The notes beneath the pieces are model-generated. The model was given only the letters and a program-made list of their open reading frames with translations. It was not told the origin of the DNA and made no database searches. A stretch of DNA of 64,000 nt, taken from Microvirga terrae (lineage in GTDB: Bacteria; Pseudomonadota; Alphaproteobacteria; Rhizobiales; Beijerinckiaceae). Position numbers and translations under genes: made by a program. The DNA lies in assembly GCF_013307435.2 (NCBI RefSeq), contig NZ_CP102845.1, forward strand, positions 2,489,001 to 2,553,000, in the 5' to 3' direction. Within the stretch, counting starts at the first letter, position 1; the number at the start of each line of letters is the position of its first letter. This document shows positions 57,264 through 64,000 of the stretch, in pieces.

Positions 57264-57511
57264 CGAGTGAGATTCACGAGGGACCGCTTGAGGCGTCCCG
57301 AACCTTCGACGCTCCGGCGAAGCTGTCCTGGCGCGAGAAGCGCTACCAGCGTCGGCGCCGGCGCGTCTGGTTCGAGGAAGTCCTGGGTTGGGTCCTCGTG
57401 CCTGTGATCCTGCTCGGCTGCTATTGGCTGCTGAACCTTGGCCTGAACGCGGTCGGCACATCGCCGGCTGCGATCATGGAAGGGATCGACGCAATCATCT
57501 CCAGTTTGTGA
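57260..57511 (+). CDS. small membrane protein overlapping the clpA stop
   Basis: An 83-residue protein with a charged, Arg-rich N-terminal half (WREKRYQRRRRRVWFEE) and one hydrophobic helix (VLGWVLVPVILLGCYWLLNLGLNAVG). The basic segment before the helix predicts the N-terminus in the cytoplasm. Its ATG overlaps the clpA TGA as ATGA, so it is translated from the clp message. I do not recognise a family. It may tether or modulate ClpA near the membrane, which is inference from position only. Confidence 0.75.
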
Positions 57512-57541
57512 GACCGGTCATTTGGGACTTCTTCCCCAGGA

Positions 57542-57574
57542 AGCCGCAGCGGCCCACAGCCGGTGCGGCTTTTC
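57542..57574 (+). terminator. terminator after the clpA operon
   Basis: Stem AGCCGCA / TGCGGCT with a 15-base loop containing GCGGCCCACAGCCGG, followed by TTTCC. The second T-poor arm makes it moderate. It also lies in the convergent space before the histidine kinase stop. Confidence 0.6.
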
Positions 57575-57583
57575 CTCTGGCGC

Positions 57584-59545
57584 TCACGCGAAGGCGGCGT
57601 CGACCGTGCAGATGATCCCGGTCGGAGCGAACGTGATATGGGCCTCGCCGTTGAGATCCTGAGCCAGGCTCCGCTCGATCAGGCGCGTGCCGAAGCCGCG
57701 CCGCCGTGGAGCCTTCACCGGAGGGCCGCCTGTCTCGGTCCAGCTGAAGCGCAGGCGTTTCTCACCCTTCTGCTCGACCACCCATGCCACCCGCACCTCG
57801 CCCGAGGCATTGGAGAGAGCGCCATATTTCACGGCGTTGGTCGCTAGTTCCTGCAGGGCCATCGCGATAGCGAGCGCCATCCGGGGCGAGAGGCGCACAT
57901 CCGGGCCCTCCACATGCAGCCGGTTCTCGCGGTCGTGGCGATAGGGGGCTAGCGCCTCCCTGACGATCTCGACCAGTCCGGCCCCCTCCCAATTTTCGCG
58001 CGTGAGCACATCGTGGGCGCGGGAGAGCGCCAGCAGGCGAGCCTCCATGGCCGAGCGGGCCGCTTCTGTGGTTTCCGCATTGCGCAGGCTCTGAGAGGCG
58101 ATGGATTGTACGGTCGCCAGGGTGTTCTTTACCCTGTGATTCAGCTCGTTGATGAGAAGCTCCCGGTGTTCCTCGGCTCTCTTTCTCTCGGTGATGTCGA
58201 CGCAGACGCCGGGAAACCGGACCGGCTGCCCAGCTGCCCGGTAGCAGCGTCCCTGGGCGAAAACCCAGTGGACCTGTCCGGATCCGTCGATCGTGCGGTA
58301 CTCCGCGGCCAGAGTGCGCCCCGTGTCCAACGCTTCCCGAATCAGGTCCTCGATCCGGGCGCGGTCGCTCGGATGAACGCCTTTCAGGAAGCCGGCGATG
58401 GGCGCTCCCGTCGCGGCTCGTGCGGGGTCGACCCCGTACAACGTGGCGAAACGCTCGTCCGCATAAACCAGATCGGACTGGATGTCCCAGTCCCAGGTTC
58501 CCACAACGCTCGACGCCTCGAGGGCGAGCTGAAGGCGCTCCTCGCTCTTGCGAAGGGCCGCCTCCGATCGGATGCGCTCGATGGCATCCCAGGTCCGCTC
58601 GGCGACGTCCTCGATGAGTTTGACTTCGCTCTCGCTCCAGAGGCGCGGCTCCCGGTTGTGAACGTAGAGGGCCGCGACCATGCGCCCGTGTTTGATCAGA
58701 CTGACGGTGACAACGGAGGAGAACTCGAGGAAGGCGAAGGCAGCCAGGTGCTCGGGAGAATTGGTCCGCGGGTCGGCGGCAGCGTCATGCACGATCAGGG
58801 TTTCACCGCGTTTGAGGGCGCCATGAATCTCCGGACCGAATGCCGCCAGGTCGTGCGTCCCGGTCCGGTGCTCGACCGTTCCGTCCGTCCAGTTCCGCTC
58901 CGTAGTGAAGTAGCGGGCCGTCTCCTCGACCTCTCCGTAGCCGACGCGGCTCGCTTTGAGGTGCTCGCCCAGCATCGCCTGGGCAGCCGTGATGACCTCA
59001 AGCGGTTCGTTCAAACTGCGCAGGCGGTCGCTCAGGCGGACCAGAAACCCGAGCCGCCGTTCGCCGTGAACCTTCGCGGTCGTGTCGTGTACGATACAGA
59101 GAATGCCGCCGACGCCGCCGGTCTCATCGTGGATCGGGCTGTAGGAAAACGTCCACCATGTCTGCTCGGGATATCCATTGCGCTCGATGGTGATCGGCAG
59201 ATCTTCGAAGTAGCTTGCCTCGCCCAGAAAGGCTCGTTCAGCGATCGGGCCGACCGTGCCCCATGCCTCCGCCCAGACATCCCGGAATGAGCGCCCAAGT
59301 GCCTCAGGCTTCGATCCGAGCATCGGAGCGTAGGCATCGTTGTAGAAGCTCGTCAGCTCATGGCCCCACGCCATGAAGGTCGGAAACTTGGAATGCAGCA
59401 TCATGCTGACGGCGGTTCGCAGGGACTGCGGCCATGTCTCGATCGGTCCAACCGCTGTGGTCGACCACTGGTGGCGGCGGATGCGCTCGCCCATGGCCCC
59501 GCCGTTGGCGGGGAAGACATGTGGAGGTTTCACAAGCTCCTGCAT
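57584..59545 (-). CDS. HWE-family sensor histidine kinase with PAS and GAF domains
   Basis: A 653-residue cytoplasmic sensor kinase. An N-terminal PAS-like domain begins near STTAVGPIETWPQSLRT. A GAF domain lies around residues 170-310 (RLSDRLRSLNEPLEVITAAQ) and a second PAS around 330-450 (LALEASSVVGTWDWDIQ). The phospho-acceptor is H470 in INELNHRVKNTLATVQSIASQ, and the HWE-type WTETGG motif is at the end of the catalytic core. The N-box reads ALQELATNAVKYG: the usual histidine is replaced by Gln565. No transmembrane helix is seen. The partner regulator is not adjacent. The ATG at 59545 has a weak ribosome site, so the start is provisional. Confidence 0.88.
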   Translation of the reverse strand: MQELVKPPHVFPANGGAMGERIRRHQWSTTAVGPIETWPQSLRTAVSMMLHSKFPTFMAWGHELTSFYNDAYAPMLGSKPEALGRSFRDVWAEAWGTVGPIAERAFLGEASYFEDLPITIERNGYPEQTWWTFSYSPIHDETGGVGGILCIVHDTTAKVHGERRLGFLVRLSDRLRSLNEPLEVITAAQAMLGEHLKASRVGYGEVEETARYFTTERNWTDGTVEHRTGTHDLAAFGPEIHGALKRGETLIVHDAAADPRTNSPEHLAAFAFLEFSSVVTVSLIKHGRMVAALYVHNREPRLWSESEVKLIEDVAERTWDAIERIRSEAALRKSEERLQLALEASSVVGTWDWDIQSDLVYADERFATLYGVDPARAATGAPIAGFLKGVHPSDRARIEDLIREALDTGRTLAAEYRTIDGSGQVHWVFAQGRCYRAAGQPVRFPGVCVDITERKRAEEHRELLINELNHRVKNTLATVQSIASQSLRNAETTEAARSAMEARLLALSRAHDVLTRENWEGAGLVEIVREALAPYRHDRENRLHVEGPDVRLSPRMALAIAMALQELATNAVKYGALSNASGEVRVAWVVEQKGEKRLRFSWTETGGPPVKAPRRRGFGTRLIERSLAQDLNGEAHITFAPTGIICTVDAAFA

Positions 59546-59813
59546 CAGGGATGCTCGCGGATGACGCAGGCGGAACAGGTGCTCATCAATGTCTGAGAGT
59601 GCAGCGGAAAGTCGTGTGGTCCATAGTCCACATATGAACGGATGTCCTGCTTTTTCTAGAGTGGCGGTCGAGACCGGGTGACGCAACTTCGGACGCGATT
59701 GCGGGCCCAGCCGCAGTTTGACTTGCCAGATCCGGAATCTTAGCGTCTCGGGCGCGGCTCTCGGTGAGCGGCCCGACTCCCGGGCGCAGAGCCCGACGGC
59801 GAAAGAGGTCGAT

Positions 59814-60386
59814 GTGGCGAAACTGATCGGCATTTCGGGTAGCCTGCGCGAAGCTTCGTACAATTCCGCCTTGCTGCGGAATGCCGCCAGCCTGATGCCC
59901 AAAGGCGCGGAACTGGTCGTCGAGACCATCCGAGGGATCCCGCTCTACGACGGCGATGTCGAAACGCAGGAAGGTATTCCGGCGCGGGTGACGGAGTTGA
60001 AAGAGACCATCGCGGCTGCGGACGGCCTTCTTCTCGTCACGCCCGAATACAACAACTCCATCCCCGGAGTGTTCAAGAACGCCATCGACTGGCTCTCAAG
60101 ACCGGACTCGGACATCAAGCGCGTCTTCGGTGGGAAGCCGGTCGCGGTCATCGGAGCATCGCCGGGCGGGTTCGGCACGATTCTCTCTCAGGACGCGTGG
60201 CTTCCGGTCCTGCGGACGCTCAGAGCGGATTTCTGGGCCGGGGGACGTCTGATGGTGTCGCGGGCCCAAACCGTCTTCAACCAGGATGGCACCATTGCCG
60301 ATCAGAAGGTCGAGGAGCAGCTGCGCAAATTCCTCGAGGGTTTCACCGCGTACGTCGCCGCAGGGCGGAACACCAGGATGCCTTGA
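59814..60386 (+). CDS. NADPH-dependent FMN reductase family protein
   Basis: A 190-residue flavodoxin-like reductase. LIGISGSLREASYNSALLRNA near the N-terminus is the phosphate-binding loop of FMN reductases. LLLVTPEYNNSIPGVFKNAIDWLSRP carries the conserved PEYN motif. GGKPVAVIGASPGGFGT is the family glycine region. Such proteins reduce flavins, quinones, chromate or azo compounds. The GTG at 59814 has AAGAGG upstream. It is divergent from the histidine kinase across 268 bases that hold no other gene. Confidence 0.9.
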   Translation: MAKLIGISGSLREASYNSALLRNAASLMPKGAELVVETIRGIPLYDGDVETQEGIPARVTELKETIAAADGLLLVTPEYNNSIPGVFKNAIDWLSRPDSDIKRVFGGKPVAVIGASPGGFGTILSQDAWLPVLRTLRADFWAGGRLMVSRAQTVFNQDGTIADQKVEEQLRKFLEGFTAYVAAGRNTRMP

Positions 60387-60394
60387 GCCGGGTA

Positions 60395-61570
60395 CTAATC
60401 CTCTTCACGGTGCCGGAACGGTGTAGCGGCTGCCAGTTCGCCGGCAGCCTCGGAGACGTAGAGACGCTCCTGATCAAGATAGGCCTGAACTGCCCGGCGC
60501 AGGGAGGGGTCCGCGATGTCGTGCGCCGAGGAGGTGATGACGGGCCTGTAGCCTCGGGCGAGCTTGTGCTCTCCCTGGGCTCCGGCTTCGACTCGATCCA
60601 GCCCGTGCGCAATGGCGAACTCGATGGCCTGATAGTAGCAGACCTCGAAATGCAGGAAGGGATGGTCCTCGATGCAGCCCCAGTTGCGTCCGTAGAGTCG
60701 CTTGTCGCCGACGAAGTTAATCGCCCCGGCGATGTGGCGACCGCTGCGCTTGGCCATGACGAGGAGAATGCGCTCGGCCATCCGTTCGCCGATCAGCGAG
60801 AAGAAGCGGCGGTTGAGATAGGGGCGGCCCCATTTGCGGGAACCGGTATCCATGTAGAACGCGAAGAAGGCGTCCCAGTGCGCCTCGGTGATGTCCTTGC
60901 CCAAGACCCACTCGACTGAGATGCCGTTCGCGAGGGCGTCGCGCCTCTCGCGCCGGATCGCCTTGCGCTTGCGGGAGGCAAGGGCTCCGAGAAAATCCTC
61001 GAAGCGGCCGTAACCCTCATTGAACCAGTGGAACTGCTGGTCGTCCCGTCGGAGAAACTTTTCCGATGTGAGTGCCTGGAGATCCGCTTCCTGCAGGAAG
61101 GTTGCGTGTATGGAGGATGCGCCGGTCTGATCGCGCAGGGCCCTCAAGCCGGCAATCAGAGCGGAGCGGATCTCCGCCGAGCGCGGTCCGTCCGGAACGA
61201 GCAGGCGAGGGCCTGTGACCGGCGTGAACGGAACGGCCACCTGGAGCTTCGGGTAGTACCGTCCGCCGGCCCGCGTATAGGCATCGGCCCAGGAATGGTC
61301 GAAGACGTACTCGCCCATGGAATGGGACTTGAGGTAGCAGGGAGCAGCACCAAGCAGCTTATCGGCCTCGTCCTCGATGAGCACATGAACCGGCGCCCAC
61401 CCGGACCTTCCGCCGACGCAGCCGGAATCCTCCAGGGCGGACAGGAAGGCGTGGGACAAGAACGGGTTGAACGGGTCGTCGTGGCCGGAACCCGTATCGA
61501 GCGCACAGGCGTCCCAGTCGGCGGCCGGGACAAGTTTCAGGCCTTGTGCGATTTTGGCTTGGAATGTCAC
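60395..61570 (-). CDS. FemAB/GNAT-like protein (DUF482, peptidoglycan-biosynthesis-like)
   Basis: A 391-residue soluble protein of the DUF482 family, which folds like tandem GNAT/FemAB acyltransferases. Landmarks are DDPFNPFLSHAFLSALEDSG near the start and DHSWADAYTRAGG. WFNEGYGRFEDFLGALASRKR with following KAIRRERRDA lies in the middle. Near the end are GRNWGCIEDHPFLHFEVCYY and GAQGEHKLARGYRP. No biochemical role is firmly known; amino acid transfer to a lipid or glycan is possible. The start is GTG at 61570 with a weak ribosome site. A long hairpin lies directly upstream. Confidence 0.85.
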   Translation of the reverse strand: MTFQAKIAQGLKLVPAADWDACALDTGSGHDDPFNPFLSHAFLSALEDSGCVGGRSGWAPVHVLIEDEADKLLGAAPCYLKSHSMGEYVFDHSWADAYTRAGGRYYPKLQVAVPFTPVTGPRLLVPDGPRSAEIRSALIAGLRALRDQTGASSIHATFLQEADLQALTSEKFLRRDDQQFHWFNEGYGRFEDFLGALASRKRKAIRRERRDALANGISVEWVLGKDITEAHWDAFFAFYMDTGSRKWGRPYLNRRFFSLIGERMAERILLVMAKRSGRHIAGAINFVGDKRLYGRNWGCIEDHPFLHFEVCYYQAIEFAIAHGLDRVEAGAQGEHKLARGYRPVITSSAHDIADPSLRRAVQAYLDQERLYVSEAAGELAAATPFRHREED

Positions 61571-61577
61571 TGGGTCG

Positions 61578-61626
61578 AAGGATCCCGCCGTTAGGCATCA
61601 AGAGCTAATGGCTCGGCGGGATCCTT
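61578..61626 (-). promoter_or_regulatory. long inverted repeat between the phosphodiesterase and FemAB-like genes
   Basis: Thirteen-base perfect arms AAGGATCCCGCCG (61578-61590) and CGGCGGGATCCTT (61614-61626), with inner TTAG / CTAA. It lies seven bases before the FemAB-like start codon, where in RNA it would hide the translation start or terminate the upstream message. Confidence 0.6.
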
Positions 61627-61646
61627 GCAACCGTTGCGGCAGGACC

Positions 61647-62399
61647 TTAGGGCAGGAAGCCCTCGAAGACCATCTGGTTGGCGTGCTTTTCGGCACGGGC
61701 GCGATCCTCCGGCGTCCGTACCGTCCAGGTCATCACGGGCAGGTTGCCCAGGACTCGGCTGAGATGGGTCGAAGCACAGGGGATGTCCTTCACGCGCCAT
61801 GACAGGAAGTGCGGCTGCGTGTCCGAGAAGTGCAGAAGATTGGCCATCCGGTGCTTCATCTCGGGCGTCAGGAAACTGTCAGCCTTCGAGCCATATTCCA
61901 GCTCGCCGATGAATCCGCGCGTGATGTTCGGAGCATTCGCCCGCAAATGGGCCACGATATCCGGATCGAACGACTTCACCACGAATGGGCCGCTGTAATC
62001 CGCTAGGATCTCGATGACCCGCTTGGTCAATCGCAGGTCGCCGTTGAACTTGCTCTTGATCTCAATCACCAGCGGCGTACGCCCGGCAATCGTGGCGAGA
62101 TAGTCGGTCAACGCCGGGATCCTGTCTCCGCCCGTGGCGCCGACGATCTCAATTTTGCTCAGGTCGGAGAGTTTGCGCTCTGCGACGAGCCCCGTCTCAC
62201 CAGTCAGGCGGTTGAGCTCGAAATCGTGGAAGACGATGGCCTCGTTGTCGGCGGTCAGCTGAACGTCGAGCTCGATGGGAAAACCACGTGCAATGGCCGC
62301 TTCAGCAGCCGAGACGGTGTTCTCGATGACGCCTTCCCCCTTGTTGTGGAGGCCGCGATGGGCGATGGGCTTCGCGACGAGCCAGCTTGGGGTGCTCAT
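61647..62399 (-). CDS. glycerophosphodiester phosphodiesterase
   Basis: A 250-residue TIM-barrel enzyme that hydrolyses glycerophosphodiesters to glycerol-3-phosphate and an alcohol. The active-site pattern is intact: PIAHRGLHNKGEGVIENT (HRG and the E of ENT), ELDVQLTADNEAIVFHDFEL (ExD and HD). A late lysine in LVIEIKSKFNGD is also present. No signal peptide is visible, so it is cytoplasmic like UgpQ. Its start overlaps the stop of the RidA gene by four bases (ATGA), which indicates coupled translation. Confidence 0.92.
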   Translation of the reverse strand: MSTPSWLVAKPIAHRGLHNKGEGVIENTVSAAEAAIARGFPIELDVQLTADNEAIVFHDFELNRLTGETGLVAERKLSDLSKIEIVGATGGDRIPALTDYLATIAGRTPLVIEIKSKFNGDLRLTKRVIEILADYSGPFVVKSFDPDIVAHLRANAPNITRGFIGELEYGSKADSFLTPEMKHRMANLLHFSDTQPHFLSWRVKDIPCASTHLSRVLGNLPVMTWTVRTPEDRARAEKHANQMVFEGFLP

Positions 62400-62866
62400 T
62401 GGACTTCAAACATCCCTTCAACTTCGACACAGGCGTCAAGCGGCAGCTCGGCGACCCCGATGGTGGAGCGGGCATGCCGGCCTGCATCGCCCAGAACCTC
62501 GACCATCAGGTCCGAGGCGCCGTTCATCACGGGAGCGAGGGCCGCAAAGGTCGGCACCGCATTGATGAAGCCGCCGAGGCGGACGCAGCGCGTGACCCTG
62601 TCGAGGTCGCCGACGGCGGCCTTGAGCTGCGCGAGCAGGTTGATCGCGCAGAGCCGCGCCGCCTCCTGGCCGATCTCAGGAGAGATCTCGGCACCGAGCT
62701 TGCCCTTGTGCGCATCGGCCAGCTTCCCGTCCAGCCCGAGGCAGAGCTGCCCGGAGATGACGACCAGGTTCCCGGTCCTGACGAATGGGACATAATTCGC
62801 GACCGGCGCGGCCGGCATCGGAAGTGTAATTCCCAGTTCCTGAAGTTTCTTGTCGACTGCACTCAT
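62396..62866 (-). CDS. RidA family protein (YjgF-like)
   Basis: A 156-residue member of the RidA/YER057c/UK114 superfamily. It has VPFVRTGNLVVISGQLCL, DLDRVTRCVRLGGFINAVP and the C-terminal RSTIGVAELPLDACVEVEG. The last includes the conserved arginine that in true RidA binds 2-aminoacrylate. The longer form (about 150 residues with the N-terminal KKLQELGITLP) belongs to a subgroup distinct from E. coli RidA. The role is probably enamine/imine deamination. The ATG at 62866 follows GAGGCTCCC. It precedes and overlaps the phosphodiesterase gene. Confidence 0.88.
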   Translation of the reverse strand: MSAVDKKLQELGITLPMPAAPVANYVPFVRTGNLVVISGQLCLGLDGKLADAHKGKLGAEISPEIGQEAARLCAINLLAQLKAAVGDLDRVTRCVRLGGFINAVPTFAALAPVMNGASDLMVEVLGDAGRHARSTIGVAELPLDACVEVEGMFEVQ

Positions 62867-62991
62867 GGGAGCCTCGTTTTGTGACATCATCCGGACGGAG
62901 TAGTGGCGGATGAGCCGTAAGGACGCAAGCGGGAACATTGCCCTGTCCGCGCGAGGACCCTATCCTGCCTGGCATCGGATCGGGAGAAGAT

Positions 62992-63831
62992 ATGCGTTTC
63001 CTCGTTGCGGCCTGCGGCCTGTCCATCGCCTTGCTTGCTCCTGCCTCTGCCCAAACGGCAAGGCCTTCGGTCAAATTGGTTCCTCACAGGGCGGTTTATG
63101 ACCTGTCCCTGTTGAGAGCCGGCGGGTCCAATGGCGTCGATCACGCGACGGGGCGGATCGCCATGGAATTCGGGGGCGATGCCTGCGAGGGCTACACCCT
63201 CAAGTACCGCCAGGTGACGATCCTCAACAGCAGCGAGTCCGGCTCCAACACGCTCGACATCCAAACCGCCACGTATGAGGCGGGCGACGGCCGATCCATG
63301 CATTTCAAGTCCAGCTCGTTCCGGCAGGGCATGATCAAGGATGGCGAGGTGGACGGCGACGCCAAACTCACGCCGCAGGGCAATCTCAATGTCGACCTGA
63401 AGCAGCCCAAGAGAAAAGCGTTCGGGGCGCCGGGCGAGACCGTGTTTCCGACCGAGCACCTGAAGCGGCTAATCGAGGCGGGACGCCGGGGGGACACCAC
63501 CCTGTCCGTGAAGGTCTATGACGGTTCCAACAGGGGCGACAAGGTCTATGAGACCCTCGGACTGATCGGCCGGAAAATCGAGGCGGGCGCCGCTTCGGCC
63601 TCGCTCGAGGACGTCGCACAGGGCGAAAAGCTCGCCTCCGTCGCGCGCTGGCCCATCACCATCAGCTACTTCGAGGAAGGCAAGGCGGATCGCACGCCTG
63701 TCTACACGATCTCGTTCCAGCTTCACGAGAACGGCGTTAGCCGGGACCTGAAGCTCGATTATGGGGACTTTGCTCTGAAAGGAGAGCTGAAAAGTCTCGA
63801 CCTGCAGGCGTCAAGTTCCTGCAGCCATTAA
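62992..63831 (+). CDS. eipB: EipB-like cell envelope integrity protein (DUF1849)
   Basis: A 279-residue periplasmic protein with a signal peptide (MRFLVAACGLSIALLAPASA, cut before QTA). The DUF1849 pattern is clear: VKLVPHRAVYDLSLLRA at the start, GRIAMEFGGDACEGYTL, and the ending SLDLQASSSCSH. Cysteines 65 and 277 match the positions of the conserved disulfide in Brucella EipB, which folds as a spiral beta protein and supports envelope integrity. Central FPTEHLKRLIEAGRRGD is also typical. The ATG at 62992 follows GGGAGAAG. It is divergent from the RidA gene. Confidence 0.9.
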   Translation: MRFLVAACGLSIALLAPASAQTARPSVKLVPHRAVYDLSLLRAGGSNGVDHATGRIAMEFGGDACEGYTLKYRQVTILNSSESGSNTLDIQTATYEAGDGRSMHFKSSSFRQGMIKDGEVDGDAKLTPQGNLNVDLKQPKRKAFGAPGETVFPTEHLKRLIEAGRRGDTTLSVKVYDGSNRGDKVYETLGLIGRKIEAGAASASLEDVAQGEKLASVARWPITISYFEEGKADRTPVYTISFQLHENGVSRDLKLDYGDFALKGELKSLDLQASSSCSH

Positions 63832-63938
63832 CGCATCGTGCGGACCCGGTGGGCCGCGTCAGCGACCCGGAAAGCCACGTCCGTGAAAAATGGATCCGGT
63901 TCTCCGCTCGAACGGCGCGCTCTTCGAAGAGGCAGGAA

Positions 63939-63976
63939 CATCGGACCCAAAAGTAGGTCCGCGTTTGGGTCCGATG
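63939..63976. repeat. short dispersed palindrome, copy 2
   Basis: Perfect 13-base arms CATCGGACCCAAA / TTTGGGTCCGATG around AGTAGGTCCGCG. It shares the CCCAAAAG..AGGTCCGC..TTTGGG core with the element at 11548-11580. The rest of 63832-64000 holds no gene I can support. Confidence 0.7.
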
Positions 63977-64000
63977 CTCTACCGTTTGCGCAGCACGATG

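Overview
The window is a high-GC, gene-dense chromosomal segment of an alphaproteobacterium, most likely in the Hyphomicrobiales (Rhizobiales). A Methylobacteriaceae/Microvirga-like genome would fit, but the genus is inference. The lineage markers are: an EcfG-type general-stress sigma factor with a NepR-like N-terminus; the complete general amino acid transporter aapJQMP; a PopZ/DUF2497 polar organiser between a TolC channel and valS; an EipB (DUF1849) envelope protein; a phasin; an HWE-family histidine kinase; and ClpS next to ClpA. No rRNA, phage, insertion sequence, CRISPR array or plasmid function was seen.

Layout. 1-4.9 kb: a PotABCD-type ABC importer (the binding protein is cut by the window edge), then a mannitol-dehydrogenase-family oxidoreductase. 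4.9-8.5 kb: a small SET-domain protein, a TetR regulator divergent from a cytochrome P450 with two matching operators between them, and a stand-alone receiver domain. 8.5-12.3 kb: a poor non-coding stretch, a zinc-ribbon metallopeptidase, a double cold-shock protein and a PhoH ATPase. 12.7-23.7 kb: a sugar island with ribokinase, then, on the minus strand, xylulokinase and a run of ABC ATPase, permease, binding protein, AraD, AraB, a fructokinase-like PfkB kinase and an AGE-family epimerase. 23.9-26.8 kb: the NepR-EcfG protein, an unknown protein, RtcB and a small secreted protein. 26.9-29.8 kb: a three-gene glycolipid module (GT39, GT2, LpxB-N-like membrane protein). 29.8-35.8 kb: metC divergent from aapJQMP.

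35.8-39.0 kb: sulfurtransferase, AlaX-type editing protein and photolyase. 39.0-45.3 kb: tRNA-Asn, tRNA-Cys, an isoaspartyl methyltransferase homologue, tolC, popZ and valS. 45.4-51.9 kb: the Mn transporter MntH, a biotin-dependent carboxylase alpha subunit, DUF1489, two small proteins, a glutathione transferase and a membrane J-domain protein. 51.9-57.6 kb: a D,D-carboxypeptidase with SPOR domain, a phasin with a striking promoter/operator, clpS, clpA and an overlapping small membrane protein. 57.6-63.8 kb: an HWE histidine kinase, an FMN reductase, a FemAB/GNAT-like protein, a glycerophosphodiesterase overlapping a RidA protein, and eipB.

How the parts fit. The sugar genes converge on D-xylulose-5-phosphate (AraB, AraD, XylB) and probably fructose-6-phosphate (AGE isomerase plus PfkB kinase), but L-arabinose isomerase is absent. 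ClpS delivers N-degron substrates to ClpA. Two families of dispersed palindromes punctuate the intergenic spaces: a composite element of about 90 bp (four copies plus one half copy) and a shorter perfect hairpin (two copies). The observations most worth following are the NepR-EcfG fusion, the paired TetR operators, the phasin operator pair and the dispersed palindromes.
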